Assembly (NCBI GenBank): GCA_024036415.1
Contig: JAMWET010001323.1
Span: 1 to 64,000 of the forward strand
Direction of reading: 5' to 3'
Length of the DNA stretch: 64,000 nt
Source: Prochilodus magdalenae
Lineage: Eukaryota; Chordata; Actinopteri; Characiformes; Prochilodontidae
Shown here: positions 23,205-47,043 of the stretch, one piece after another
How positions within the stretch are numbered: position 1 is the first letter of the stretch
Layout: every line of letters begins with the position of its first letter
Notes under the pieces: model-generated
The model's input: only the letters and a program-made list of their open reading frames with translations
Told to the model about the DNA's origin: nothing
Databases searched by the model: none
Translations under genes and position numbers: made by a program

Positions 23205-23675
23205 CACATCATCAAAAGAATAGCTGCACCCAGAAGGAAGTGTGGGATGGCAGTGCTATTGGGAAGGAAGATAAAGGTTACCAGGAAAGATACATGATGA
23301 TACATTTAGACTGATATGAGTAATATTTACTATGCTACACATACAGAGGTACGGCACCATTGCAGTCTATGGCAATGCTGAGGTGGTGTTAAGGGCAGTC
23401 ATTGTAACGGTCTGCGTGCATGTAGTCCTGCGCCATGTAGCCGTCTGCCAATGGTGCTGGCACTAACAGGATGACTCATGGAGGGCACCACTGCTTATTG
23501 AATGTCCACAGTCATGGCTGTTGGGTCAGTCAAGTACAGCGCAAAGGTCCCTCCTTGCTTATGTCACATGCATGAGCATGAATCTTGACTGATTGGTATG
23601 TCTCACCTGTCAGTTTTATTCCTGTTGGTTGATTCTTCCTGGGTGTAACTATTTGCGAAATGATGATGAGTGTAT
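23205..23675 (+). mobile_element. nonautonomous DNA transposon (TIR family A), most complete copy
   Basis: The left end CATCATCAAAAGAATAGCTG and CACCCAGAAGGAA is mirrored at the right end by TTCTTCCTGGGTGTAACTAT and TTGCGAAATGATGATGA, forming terminal inverted repeats of about 33 bp with mismatches. The interior has no transposase. Copies: 2546, 5430 and 51545. Confidence 0.7.
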
Positions 23676-24350
23676 TTCTCTGTTTAGCTTTAACCTCTCT
23701 TTAGCTCTTCAGAATTAAACATGCCCCTCGATACTTATGTAAATGAGCTTTGTTTTGATTGTCCGTCCTTTACTATGTCTTATTCAAAAAGCAATCTGTG
23801 CTAAAACAGTCCTTATAATTTTACAGGAAGGGCCATGTGACAGAATTAAAGGTATTTTGGTATGACTTTTATTTTGAAGGGCTAGTCTTCCCCTGCTGTA
23901 GATGCTTGTCCAGTGAAAATGACCTTAATACAGAAACTGCCTATGCTACAATAGGTTTGGTTTCTACAGAGAGAGAGTTTCCTAATCTCCCTCAAAGTCT
24001 TATCATATTGGTCCAGAATATAGACCATAATATAGGCCAACTGTGATGTCTTACAATTTAACCAGTAATCACTTATGACCTAAGAAAACACGCAGCATCT
24101 TTACAACGTTATCTACAGTATTGCCACAACATATGAACAACATTTATAATAACCTCATTATTAAGTAACACTGCCATTATTCCATGGAGTTCCATTCATA
24201 ACATAATAGAACTCATGAAGGATGGTAGGAGGTTGTGACAACATACTGACAACATTGCCACTACGGTCTAGAATGTTGTCAGTTAACGTTGTCATGACTT
24301 TCTGAAGAATTACATGTCGACATTGTGACAGTGTTGTGGTCACCAAAACA
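23676..24350. other. intergenic, nothing recognised
   Basis: A short frame at 23837-24046 has no domain. TTGACAACATT-like motifs repeat loosely around 24230-24340 but form no clear array. Confidence 0.3.
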
Positions 24351-24384
24351 ATAGACTGACATAATGTTTTTTTTTTTTGCACAT

Positions 24385-24797
24385 GAATAGTTGCACTACT
24401 GTACTTGACTGGTTGTGTCTGCATACAGCTGCACACATCGTTTTGCACATGTAACTGTTCTTGTATGGTTATATTTCAGCTCATTTTGCACAAACACCAC
24501 TTTACTACAGACTGTTACAATGTAACTAATGTAGCACATACCTGCACAATGTATATAGCCTGTATAATTCTAAATTGTTTACATTTTATATTTTATATTT
24601 TATTTATATATTCTCTGCATGCTTAATTTTTGACCCTTGTTATCTGTCTATTTATATTTATACTTTTTTTTATTCTATGACATCCAATGTGGGCAGCAAA
24701 GTAAGAATTTCATTGTACAGGGAAACTAGTTTCCTTACTGTGCATATGACAATAAAGCTTTGAATCTTTGAATCTTTGAATCTTTGAATCTTTGACA
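24385..24797 (+). repeat. LINE 3' end with 8-bp tail repeats
   Basis: CATCCAATGTGGGCAGCAAA, GAATTTCATTGTACAGGGAA, TGCATATGACAATAAAGCTT, then TTGAATCT repeated five times (24760-24796). The tail repeat and AATAAA are characteristic of fish L2-type LINE 3' ends. The reverse transcriptase part is missing (5'-truncated). Confidence 0.75.
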
Positions 24798-25655
24798 GTG
24801 TAGCCCTGTTTTCCTGGGATTGTGTCTCGGAAATGTCCACAGAGCTACATTAAAGTGCTTCTCAAAATGAATTAGCTAGTCCAAGTTTCCCACCAACTTT
24901 AGTCTGAGGCACAAAGAGGGAGAACCAGTGTGCAAGTACGAAGTACCCTGCCATGAGCTATCTAGGCCTGTAGCACCTACTGTACATCTACAGCTAGGAC
25001 AGGCAAAACACTCCACTGTCCTGTACAGTAACTCTCGTCTAATCTGAGTGCAGACATACGATGAATCATGTTCCATGCGTTCTCCAGGGCCTTTCCTTCC
25101 CCGCAGATGATGCTGAGTGATTAAACTTCAGTCCAGTCAGGGTAAGAACAATTAGGTCCAAACCGTGGAGGGCTAATGGATCTTTAGTGGGGCCATGTTT
25201 CTTAATAACGGATGTGTTGTCGTGCACTCATGGGCTGCGCTGAGCATTGCAGTAATACGTCTGTTTATTGCATGCCCAAGAGTGACACGGGGGTAATTTG
25301 GAGGAGACGTTTAGACTGATCGTGAGGAAAGGCTATTCGCTGTAGGTGGTGGTCTACCACGCTAGTTGGGCTTGGAATGTTTTTAAGCGTGCTCTTCTCA
25401 GATGGATTCCATGTGAAATGCCACCGGCACAAAGTACTCCACAACTGGTTTTATATATTTATATGCTACATAAGTTTGGGACCTCTTGAACAGCAATAAT
25501 GGGAGAAAACAACCATCACATTAAGTCCTAATAATGACACACAGGATATAAAGACTTGTAATGTCCTTATGATTAGATTAAAAGATGGTTATCCAACATT
25601 TGTAGAAGAATATTCCCACATGATTTTGAAGATTAGCAGATAAAGATGTGTCACC
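24798..25655. other. intergenic, nothing recognised
   Basis: No exon, RNA or repeat that I can support. Confidence 0.3.
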
Positions 25656-25659
25656 TTGC

Positions 25660-26065
25660 TCATTTTTAAGTGGTAGTAACTTCAGGCTCCTCTAGATGGC
25701 ATTGCATGAGGATGATCTGGCTTTAAATGCCTGTGGGGTGAGAGCGACAGGATTCATAGATAGACAAGAGGTGCTATACTGCAGTGAAGGTTTCGTTCCA
25801 TGTGTATAAAATGGGTCTTGAAGCAGATGGATGTTAATGGTTGGCAAAAAGGAGCAATTGTACTTGGGAATGCCAAAGACCATAATCTAAAGGAAGTAGC
25901 TGAATTTGCAGGTGTATGAAATGGTACGGTCATACGGGTCTACCAGCAGTGGTGAAATTCTCCTGGCTGAACACTAATGTGGCCCACATCCAGACACTGG
26001 TCCAGTTCATGACAAATCAAAGCACAGCTGGTATTCGTGCTAATGGTGGTATTACATGTAGGTAT
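25660..26065 (+). mobile_element. Tc1-derived MITE (family C)
   Basis: Shares TAACTTCAGGCTCCTCTAGA, GACAGGATTCATAGATAGAC and GTCATACGGGTCTACCAGCA with 48335-48775. The + strand encodes a degraded HTH (AEFAGV, VIRVYQQW) followed directly by the C-terminal piece LVQFMTNQSTAGIRANGGIT; the catalytic core is deleted. Confidence 0.7.
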
Positions 26066-26400
26066 GTTTTAGGTACATAATCCTTCTGCCACTCTGTGGA
26101 CGTGACCACAATGAATCCTGCCAACTCTTGTCATGTGTGTTTCCTCCATTAATTTTTTATTAATTACCAAACATTCAATAATCTTGTGATATTTATCACA
26201 TGTAGACATGGACAAGTTGCTGAATAACAGTGGGATGTTGTCCCTTAACTCTGTACCTATTCCGCTTGTTTAGTTTTTTTGCATATTTATTTAAATTAAG
26301 TTTGTTTAATGCTTGTTTACTATTATGTTTTATTTGTCATATGGTTTAATGTTGTCTAATTCTAAAACTAAATAAGTATAATGTTCAAGTCAATAATGAT
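26066..26400. other. AT-rich intergenic, nothing recognised
   Basis: Leads into the minisatellite; no coding signal. Confidence 0.3.
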
Positions 26401-26404
26401 GAGG

Positions 26405-26662
26405 ATTAAGTAGTGTGTAATCAGAAAAATCAGTTTGAACATGTAATAACTAAATCTGATTTTGTAATAACTGAATTTGAATTTGTAATAACCTAATTTT
26501 AACATGTAATAACAGAATTTGAATTTGTAATAACCTAATTATAACATGTAATAACTGGATTTGAACAGCATGAACTGAATTTGAACATGTAATAACAGAA
26601 TTTGAACAGTATGAACTGAATTTAAACAAGTATCAACAGAATTTGAAAATGTAATCATTTTC
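26405..26662. repeat. 21-bp AT-rich minisatellite
   Basis: Units of TGTAATAACTGAATTTGAAT and variants, about 11 copies. The first six are 21 bp; later ones vary in length. Located just upstream of the presumed pnpla4 promoter. Confidence 0.9.
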
Positions 26663-26869
26663 TATTTTGTTTTTATTTAATTACTAAATTATTTAATTGG
26701 TATATGTTTTAATGTAATAGATACCAGTAAAAAAAAGTCATGAAGACTAATTACTGGGTTTCTAACATATCTCTTTTATTTTCATTCTTACTAGCAATAA
26801 TAACTTTTTACTTGTTCCAATTAAACTTAAAAGTCTAATCTAAAACGTTCTCTCCTTCCTAGATCTTCC

Positions 26870-27010
26870 TAAACCCACTTCATCAGCTGTCAGCGCCGAG
26901 GACTTTTATTTTGAAAAAAGTTCCTACAGGAAGTATGTTCGTTCAGCGGGGTTGGCTGTTTTGCCGGTGTGAGCTGAGCTTGGTGTTTATATGTAAATGC
27001 TGTAAACAGG
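26870..27010 (+). promoter_or_regulatory. candidate pnpla4 promoter and untranslated first exon
   Basis: The sequence changes from AT-rich minisatellite to more balanced DNA with several CpGs (CAGCGCCGAGG, TTCGTTCAGCGG, GCCGGTG). It holds an ETS-type ACAGGAAGT near 26925. A good donor context, AAACAG|GTCAGT, occurs near 27008. This would supply the untranslated exon needed by the acceptor at 29829-29830. The spacing and strand fit, but the assignment is inference; no transcript evidence is available. Confidence 0.35.
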
Positions 27011-27317
27011 TCAGTGACACCGAAACACTGTTATATACTCAAGTAACAATATTAAATCAATAAAGTCTAACCCGCATGTTTACAAGTTTTGAAAAGATCA
27101 AAAAACGACCGACCTCTCTCTCTCTTTTTCGGCTGTGTTAGCTGAAAGGCTCATTTAAAACTGAAACTCGAGTTTCTGCTGGAGCTTAGCTTCTGGGGGT
27201 CATGCTGTAACTTAGCTCCATATTACTGGTCAGTTAGTGTCTCTGGTCAGTCCTGTAACAATCACAGGTGTTGATGGTGCTGTCTAAGTATAGGTGACCA
27301 AGTTCAGCTACAGAACC

Positions 27318-27503
27318 ATGAATCTTCCCTTTCATCGTGCTCAGCTGCTGCCCGGTGTTCAGATATCACAAACGCCCACCTTTTCCAAACAACTGTTCCC
27401 ACGAGGAGGGAAATCTGAACTTTTCAAACTCAATGACTGGATAAGAAAGAAGGTGTGCAAACTTAGTTCTTGGGGAGCTCCACCAAATTTGCAGAGTAGG
27501 TAA
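27318..27503 (+). other. unidentified open frame, possible exon
   Basis: A 61-codon frame starts ATGAATCTTCCC and ends CAGAGTAGG-TAA. The stop overlaps a plausible splice donor, AG|GTAACC. The composition looks protein-like (FSKQLFPRGGKSELFKLNDW, then IRKKV), with no low complexity. I do not recognise the family. It could be a first exon of another gene sharing the pnpla4 5' region, an alternative pnpla4 leader, or chance. Confidence 0.25.
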
Positions 27504-28027
27504 CCAGAGTAGTTCAGTCCTTGAGATGTAAACAGGGTCATTCAGAGTGGTTGATGTAAAGAGGTTTGTTACAGAGAAACTTACAGCCTGATTTATTTAC
27601 AGTGGGTGTGATAATTCAAATATCACCATTGTATTTACTGTCCAAAGCACCAGTGAACGTACACGAGTCTTCTGAGTCTTAGTACATGATTACGATGATG
27701 GTAAAATATTCATAAAGCTGGAAGTTTTCATTGCAGATTATTTTGCCTCAAGACAACCTGCAAAGATCCTTCCACCAGGAATAGATTAAAATACAAGGAT
27801 TAAAATACATTTCAAGCAAAATGTTTATCATAAATAAAACTATGATAAAACAGTGTGTTAGACATCAAGCAGCATAATTCTAATCATTACGGGTAATTGT
27901 CTTCTGTGAGGCAGACTTCTGGTTTCTATCATCACCACTGTGAACGAATCTGACTCACATTTCAAACTGGACCTCTCTGAATCACTGGCTTATAAAAGAG
28001 CTTGAATTCCAGGACATTTGTGTTTAG

Positions 28028-28382
28028 CAATGAGATGAATCCTTTTCTGAACAGATGAACCAAATTCCAGTGACTCTTCACACAGAATGGCCTTTGGATT
28101 GATGATTTTGGATGCCTGTCCTCTTTTGGTTTAGCTGTGACATCGCAGTGTGTCCAATTTAGTACCACTGTGTTAAGAAAGATCCACCGCTCAAATTACA
28201 TGTGGTCAGTAGTGGTCAGTCTAGTGGTCAGAACCTGACTGATGATGAATTGGATGGGGGGCCTGATTGACCTGAATGCTTACAGCAACTACAGTGTGTT
28301 GTTTTTAAATACATAAATAAATATAAAGTACATAGTTAAGTATAGTGCATTATTTTATTGCTCTGTTGTTATTGCATTACAT
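28028..28382. other. pnpla4 5' region, no feature seen
   Basis: Together with 27504-28027 and 28596-29830 this is probably first-intron sequence of pnpla4 if the promoter call is right. Apart from the SINE at 28383-28594 I see no exon, repeat array or coding similarity in it. Confidence 0.3.
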
Positions 28383-28594
28383 ATACAGCGTTTAGCTGAC
28401 GCTCATATCCAGAGCGACTTACAGGGTTAATCATATTCCAGGTGGGCCAGTGTAATGTTACTAGTCTTGCCCAAGGACTCTTATTGGTGTAGCACAGCAT
28501 AGTCACCCAGAACGGGAATCGAACCCCAGTCTCCCACATGGGACGGTAGCTTCCTGGTGAGTAGTGGTGTTATCCGTTGTGCCACACCAACCAC
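28383..28594 (-). repeat. tRNA-derived SINE, minus orientation
   Basis: Reading the minus strand: a tRNA-like head with A box (TGGTGTGGCACAACGG) and B box GGGTTCGATTCCC, then CCAATAAGAGTCCTTGGGCA and a tail ending GTCGCTCTGGATATGAGCGT. The same order occurs in copies at 3121, 10503, 50871, 51107, 55768 and 57870, so the family boundaries are well defined. Likely 5' intronic to pnpla4. Confidence 0.85.
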
Positions 28595-29847
28595 AAGTTG
28601 GCATTATTATAACATGGAATTGACATACCAGCCATATGATTCTCTATAGACCCATGCATGCACCTTTGTTACAGACCACAATCTGCTTTTATGGCTTGAA
28701 AGGAGAAATAAAACTTAGTTATTTTCTGAATATCACAAACCTCGAGCGCTTTGGGGTGAAAACATGAGGGCGGGCTGTTTTAAATTGTTTTCCCACTAGC
28801 CAACATTACTTAACATTACATTAGCTTACATCAGTGTATTCCTTCTTTTGCCATTGGGTGGTTTGGTTGACATGAGATGGCATTTGTACAATGCATTCTA
28901 GGTATTGGAGTAAGAGAGCATGTAGTGATGAATGAAAATCCCAAAAAAGGGTTAAGATCCAGGACGGTTAATTCTGTCGAGCTAAAGAGGCTGAAGGATT
29001 CTGGTTTTAGGCTGGATTTTCACTTGTGTTTGTTGTTTTAATGTCAGATTAAAGATTTAAGTGCTCCCACCTATCTAGCCTCTGTTATCTTCCATTTATT
29101 TCTCTCCAGAAGGTGATATTGCCAGCTGGGTAGCAAGTGAAATGATGAATAATCAATAAAGGAATATTCTTATCATCAGTGATACCATTGATTAGTTGCT
29201 ACAGGCTTATTTTAATCTCGGTGACACTTTTAATCTCCTAACAGAGACTCTGTATATCAGTATTGCTCAAATGAAGCTTTATTTCCAAACTGTGATACAC
29301 CAAATTGAATTCATGGAGGGCGGTTATCTAACAAGCTTATCTAACAAGCTGAATCAGCTGTGCTGAAGCACTCATGGAGACACATAGGGGGAAACAAATG
29401 TGCGAAATACACAACTTTACACAGGATATCGCTCCTACATTGCTCCAGTTTATTTGCCTGTTTGAACTCCTCACAAAGCTTTAGCGTTAAAGTCTGGGTG
29501 GTTTGAAAAGTTACCTGAACACAGTAGAAGGGCTGTCACGATTAATCAACTAGATTACAATATAAAATAGAACATAAGCGTATAAACAGTTGCCTCGTCA
29601 GTGACTTGGTAAAGACTAGTTGGTCTTTTGCATGTTGATGATACATATTTAAGATTGACACCCCTTCTTTAATACCTCCATTTAAATAGATAGCATTTTA
29701 TATGTTACTATTTATAGGATTTTCTCTACATTGTATTCTGATTCTATGGTACATCACGTGACCACTACTGCAATCAGTAGTAACAACCCTGTACAGTATA
29801 AAATCAAAGTCCCTGTTAATTATATTGCAGGCCTATGCTTTGCAGTT

Positions 29848-42116
<12,269 letters not shown>

Positions 42117-43114
42117 CAAGCTTTAAATCCTTATTTTAGTGTTTTTAATTTGCCACTAATGTCTAGGGTATGAGTAAACAGTATGAGACTTGAAGTATTT
42201 TGCCCATTGAAATAAGCAGGCTTTGAGGGGGCTTAAAATATTATAAATAAGGTCGTAAGGTCATTATGAGTAAACCCTAGTGCTTTTATCCATGTTAGGT
42301 AAATAGACATTGCCAAACCTAGTTTATCACCAGTTATCGGTGGCTGCTGTCACCGTGGCAAAGTTTACATGGCTTCATGCCACCGTTCCATTAGAAATGA
42401 TGCAATGAGGATGGATCATGGTTTTCCAATGCCACAATGTAAACACAGCATTACCCAGACTGTGTGAAATTAGCTGAGCTGTGCCGATTTCTACCAGGCT
42501 ACAGCCGTGAGCAGGGGGTAGTCAGTGTTCTAACTGCTGAACTCTGAGATTTTATTATCATTATTAATATTATCAGATTCAAGATGTTTTATTTAAGGTT
42601 TAATTCTTGACATTAAAATGTTTTATTGACTACTTTCAATTAACGACCAATGTAAATGAAGACGTCATCAACAAAATACTTATTGGGGATGCAAACACTG
42701 ACAAGAGCATCACAAAAGCATCATCAGCTGTAACTATGGGGATGAAAAGAACCAAAAGCACCAAAGCCTTTGTGTGTGGTATGCAAAGGGAAACTAGTGA
42801 ATGAGGCTTTAACGCTGTGTAGTTTCTTTATAGTTTGGAGACGAAACATTCCTCAACTACAGCAAAATATAAGCTGATGTGTGTCGCTACATTCAGCCCT
42901 TTCCCCATCAATCTGTGCAATTGTTAATGAAGTTGGGAATAGTTGCTATAGGCTACTTGTCTAGCTAGCTAGCTACTTGGCTGTGATACAGATGTTCAAT
43001 AGAGGTGGAAATTTAATACTGTACATCACCCTAGATATTTATGCCTACTGCTATAAAAAGCAGGTCTGAGGATGGTATAGTGACTAGGCAGTCATGCATG
43101 TAAAACTGTAAATA
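42117..43114. other. pnpla4 3' flank, no further gene seen
   Basis: Probable 3' UTR at the start, with ATTAAA at about 42610 as a candidate poly(A) signal. The frame 42607-42804 has no domain. No repeat family from the window matches here. Confidence 0.35.
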
Positions 43115-43646
43115 CAGGGGTTGGACAATGAAACTGAAACACCTGGTTTTAGATCACAATCATTTATTAGTATGGTGTAGGGCCTCCTTTTGCGGCCAAT
43201 ACAGCGTCAGTTCGTCTTGGGAATGACATATACGAGTCCTGCACAGTGGCCAGAGGGATTTTAAGCCATTCTTCTTGCAGGATAGTGGCCAGGTCACTAC
43301 GTGATGCTGGTGGAGGTTCGTCCTTCTTGGTGGTATGCTGACATTACCCTGGATACCGTGGCTCTTGATACATCACAAAGACTTGCTGTCTTGGTCACAG
43401 ATGCGCCAGCAAGACGTGCACCAACAATCTGTCCTCTTTTGAACTCTGGTATGTCACCCATAATGTTGTGTGCATTGCAGTATTTTGAGCAGAACTGTGC
43501 TCTTACCTGCTAACTGAACCTTCCCACTCTGCTCTTACTGGTGCAATGTGCAATTAATGAAGATTGGCCACCAGGCTGGTCCAATTTAGCCATGAGACCT
43601 CCCACACTAAAATGACAGGTGTTTCTGTTTCATTGTCCAGCCCCTG
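43115..43646 (-). mobile_element. Tc1-derived MITE (family D), copy 1
   Basis: The terminal inverted repeats CAGGGGTTGGACAATGAAAC and, at the right end, its complement with one or two changes are flanked by TA on both sides (43113-43114, 43647-43648). The minus strand keeps both ends of a transposase gene: an N-terminal HTH frame (43297-43461) and the C-terminal end LQEEWLKIPLATVQDSYMSF plus AVLAAKGGPTPY (about 43165-43297). The catalytic core is deleted. It is nearly identical to 45246-45746. Confidence 0.93.
43297..43461 (-). CDS. 54-aa HTH peptide of a Tc1-like transposase, MITE copy 1
   Basis: ATG to TAG frame beginning MGDIPEFKRGQIVGARLAGA, then TASLCDVSRATVSRVMSAYH, i.e. the first helix-turn-helix of the DNA-binding domain of Tc1 transposases. 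It stops shortly after the deletion junction. If expressed it would be a DNA-binding fragment without catalytic residues. The same frame is intact in the second MITE copy. No promoter is identified, so expression is not shown. Confidence 0.6.
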   Translation of the reverse strand: MGDIPEFKRGQIVGARLAGASVTKTASLCDVSRATVSRVMSAYHQEGRTSTSIT

Positions 43647-43648
43647 TA

Positions 43649-43989
43649 CGTGAACCAAGAAATAAAATTTGTATGGTTACAGAAGATACACTAAAATATG
43701 CAAGCAGGCAGTTTCCATCCTTGCCAACAGTGACTCCTGGACATAATGCCTGTACCCAGTCCCCCACCACCCCCACTACATTTCTGAAGTTCTGGCTAAG
43801 CCACTGATTGTAACATTGTATATATCTGTGTTATTTTATTTGAATTTGACTGTAGTGTTACAAGTGTTGACTTTAACTTGTGATATATAATTTATTCTCA
43901 GATGAAATTTCTGGTGTTTTCATACATTTTGTGCCAAACACTGTTTGCTAAATAAATCAAATAATGTACTGACTGGTCACTGCAATCAC
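43649..43989. other. intergenic, nothing recognised
   Basis: Short AT-rich interval between two MITEs. AGAAATAAAATTT at about 43660 is a possible poly(A) signal but has no upstream exon. Confidence 0.3.
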
Positions 43990-44262
43990 AAGCTCCTGGC
44001 AATCATGACGTGGACTGGACAAGTTTCTGGATGTAGGCTACATCCATGTTCAGACACTCTTGCATCAAATAATTGTGCAGTTGGTGCCAGGTTTGATGGA
44101 TGCCATCTCTGGCACAATTCTTAGGAGAGTTTCCTGTAGACTGGGATTTTTGCCACTGCTGGTAGACCCGTATGACTGTACGCTTCCATACACCTGCAGA
44201 TTCAGCTACTTCCTTCACACTATGGTCTTTAGCACACCCAAATACAGTCACTCCTTTTAGTC
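43990..44262 (-). mobile_element. Tc1-derived MITE (family C), open frame kept
   Basis: The minus-strand frame 44003-44251 encodes VFGCAKDHSVKEVAESAGVW with RTVIRVYQQWQ, an HTH domain, joined to LMQECLNMDVAYIQKLVQST, the transposase C-terminal end. Without the core it has no DD34E residues. The open 82-codon frame is the longest in the family here. Confidence 0.7.
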
Positions 44263-45243
44263 AATCATTAACATCTGCATTGCGAGAGATTTCCCACACA
44301 CTGAACAAGACAGTCACTGCACTGTACCCCCTCTTCCCAATCTGTAACTTGTTTCACACACCCCACAGGTATTGTAACGTAAACGTCAGACACTAAACAT
44401 GGCTAATGGACTGGATGTTTTGCAAGGGGAAAACTAAATTAGACTTCTGCTGAAAGATCACTTATATTTTCTCGCATGAGTACACGGTGCAGCAGAATCC
44501 AGGGGATTATCGATTTGGAAGGATGCTCTGTAAGCCTCTTTCATCACAGCACTGTATCTGTCCAACCCAACACTTGCAGCAGGAAGGCAGGCGCCAGTCT
44601 TTTATGAGGCAACACATTCAACCAGGCCCAGTGTGTCTGCTGGTCCTACAGTATGAGTGTGGAGAACAAACGTTTGAAGCGTGACCATGACAGAAGATGT
44701 TTGAACTCTGCGAGTCGTCTGACTTCTCAGAGCAACCATTTGCTCGACCTTGCCGTGTTACAAACGGTTCTCGCCAGTTGCAGCTGGAAAGAGAGTAGTG
44801 TTTCCCTGGGGAAGGCTGAAAGATTAGCAGAAGGCTGTGTGTGTTTGTGCTCCGACAGCAGACGAATGAGAGCGGTCAGGAGACACAAATAAGCTTTCGA
44901 CTCGGTTTCAAGTGGCCCTCTGTAATTTTCTCTTTTCAAATATAAACTGCACTGCAGACCTGCTCAGTATATTATATGTAAATCATAATACTGGTCTTTA
45001 CGATACTGATTCTAAAGCAAATGAGCCCTCCGACCAATAAGGGTGTAATGGTTTCAGTATAATGGCGATGAAGCAACCACAGTGTTCGGTTATTGTTCAA
45101 GTAACTTAAATACAAACTACAATTACAACCATGCAATGTAAGGAATGAGTCCATACAGAGGGATTTAGCTGACTCTTCAACTTAAGTCTACATTAAGATA
45201 ATAGACAGTCAGAAGCTACATGTCCAAATTAAAAAGTGAGAAC
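44263..45243. other. intergenic, nothing recognised
   Basis: Several overlapping short frames on both strands around 44487-44939 in balanced-composition DNA, none with a recognisable domain or consistent splice sites. Confidence 0.25.
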
Positions 45244-45245
45244 TA

Positions 45246-45746
45246 CAGGGGTTGGACAATGAAACTGAAACACCTGGTTTTAGACCACAATCATTTATTA
45301 GTATGGTGTAGGGCCTCCTTTTGCGGCCAATACAGCGTCAGTTCGTCTTGGGAATGACATATACTGCGTCCTGCACAGTGGTCAGAGGGATTTTAAGCCA
45401 TTCTTCTTGCAGGATAGTGGCCAGGTCACTACGTGATGCTGGTGGAGGTTCGTCCTTCTTGGTGGTATGCTGACATTACCCTGGATACCGTGGCTCTTGA
45501 TACATCACAAAGACTTGCTGTCTTGGTCACAGATGCGCCAGCAAGACGTGCACCAACAATCTGTCCTCTTTTGAACTCTGGTATGTCACCCATAACGTTG
45601 TGTGCATTGCAGTATTTTGAGCAGAACTGTGCTCTTACCTGCTAACTGAACCTTCACACTCTGCTCTTACTGGTGCAATGTGCAAATAATGAAGATTGGC
45701 CACACACTAAAATGACAGGTGTTTCAGTTTCATTGTCCAACCCCTG
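45246..45746 (-). mobile_element. Tc1-derived MITE (family D), copy 2
   Basis: Same termini (CAGGGGTTGGACAATGAAAC and its complement) and TA flanks (45244-45245, 45747-45748) as 43115-43646. It is 501 bp versus 532 bp; most of the difference is a block of about 30 bp (CCAGGCTGGTCCAATTTAGC region) missing near the right end. Very few base differences elsewhere. Confidence 0.93.
45429..45593 (-). CDS. 54-aa HTH peptide of a Tc1-like transposase, MITE copy 2
   Basis: Same ATG, same 54 codons and same TAG as 43297-43461. One of the few differences between the copies (ATAACG versus ATAATG, + strand near 45596) lies just before the ATG. Retention in both copies may only reflect recent spread. Confidence 0.6.
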   Translation of the reverse strand: MGDIPEFKRGQIVGARLAGASVTKTASLCDVSRATVSRVMSAYHQEGRTSTSIT

Positions 45747-45748
45747 TA

Positions 45749-46130
45749 ATTTATCATTTTTGACCTGTGAATTTTATATTATGTATTTATTTATTTTATT
45801 CAAATAAAAGACTTATTTTAGACCTATTTTTTTTCTTGCTATACATTTGAGACTGTAAAGCATTTACTACTCAGAATGTTGTAAATGGACCTTTCAGAGT
45901 AATACGGGAACTTTTATTTAAGCCATGTAGTCACTTCTAGCCGGTACGTGCTTGCTGATGCATGCCCATCTGTAGGTTTGGTTTCACTGTAGCCCCATTT
46001 TGGAAGATCTCCCTTTCATGTCAGGCTAAACCTGACTGTAGTCTGTAGTTGGTTATTTTGCATGTCAATCAAACAGCCTTTTCCTGTCAGAGTAGGTGGC
46101 TCTCTGTTAAAGGCTGAAACGCATTATACT
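45749..46130. other. intergenic, nothing recognised
   Basis: AT-rich at the start; no exon or repeat supported. Confidence 0.3.
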
Positions 46131-46134
46131 GCAT

Positions 46135-46350
46135 ACCGTACATAGGTTCTGCTCCTGTACCTTTTAAACTTAATTATTTCTAATTTATATACATACATAT
46201 TTTCCTTCTCTCTTGTCTTTCTTTCTTATTTAGTACTTAGTATTTTATTTAAACTGTATTTGTTTAGTACTTGAAGTCCGAAGAATTTTATTGTAAAGAG
46301 CAACCGCTTGTTTCACTGTGCATATGACAATAAACGCTTGAATTTAATTA
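46135..46350 (+). repeat. LINE 3' tail
   Basis: GAAGAATTTTATTGTAAAGA, TTGTTTCACTGTGCATATGA and CAATAAACGCTTGAATTTAA match the layout of the L2-type 3' end at 24385-24797, more diverged and without the tail repeats. Confidence 0.6.
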
Positions 46351-46507
46351 GCCTCTGACGGTCTGCTAGGGTTTACCAAACTATGGGCCGCAGACCATCT
46401 GTGGACCTTGAACCACCCTCTAGTGATGCCGGAAACACCATAGTGTATATAAGCATGTTAGCATAATAGTATATTTATATAAATATATTTATATTAATGT
46501 ACATATG

Positions 46508-47038
46508 TGTTAGACAAAAGACTTCGAGACCGACGTGTGGAGAACTAAAAACCAGGAATGGTTTATTGAAAAACAGGCAATCTCAGCAAGCAACAGTACA
46601 CAGCAAAAACAATGGGAGGAGCTAAATCAGAGTCAGGGACAGACGGAGGTCAGAACCAGGTAGTACAAGAGGTGAGGACGAACAAGTTTAAAGGGGAAGA
46701 CCGAAGAGAGAAAGCCGAGGTACCAAACGTAGAGTCAGAGCACGAGCAAAAGGGAAGGCCGAAAGAGTAGTAAAGGAACGAAGGGAGTCAGAAACCAGAG
46801 CAAGACCATACGAGGAAGGAACGCTCAGGATTGCTAAACTAGGTTTGGCAAACCTTCGCAGGGAACACGTCTAAAACACAGCCTTAAATACAGGCAGTAG
46901 TTAGACACAGCTGAGGTTAAAACTCGGGCGATCTAGAGCGAATCATAGAGTCCGAACGGGGTCGCATAGACATGACGTCATCGAGTGTGGCCCTCTGGAA
47001 AGTGGAGTCCTGAAGAGCGGAGATGCGGAGGCGTGATA
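46508..47038 (-). mobile_element. solo LTR with 5-bp target duplication
   Basis: Flanked by ATATG on both sides (46503-46507 and 47039-47043). The minus strand begins TATCACGCCTCCGCATCTCC (probably a mutated TGTCACGCC start), has TATTTAAGG as a TATA-like box and CAATAAACC as a poly(A) signal, and ends CTTTTGTCTAACA. No internal region is present, as expected after recombination between the two LTRs of a Gypsy-type retrotransposon. Confidence 0.8.
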
Positions 47039-47043
47039 ATATG

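Noticed and set aside
26405..26662. CRISPR-like regular repeats
   Set aside because: Units are contiguous without unique spacers and lie in a vertebrate genome; it is a minisatellite.
29731..29847. N-terminal extension of pnpla4 upstream of 29848
   Set aside because: A splice acceptor ends at 29830, and the upstream codons lack similarity to the family, whose members begin just before NLSFAACGF.
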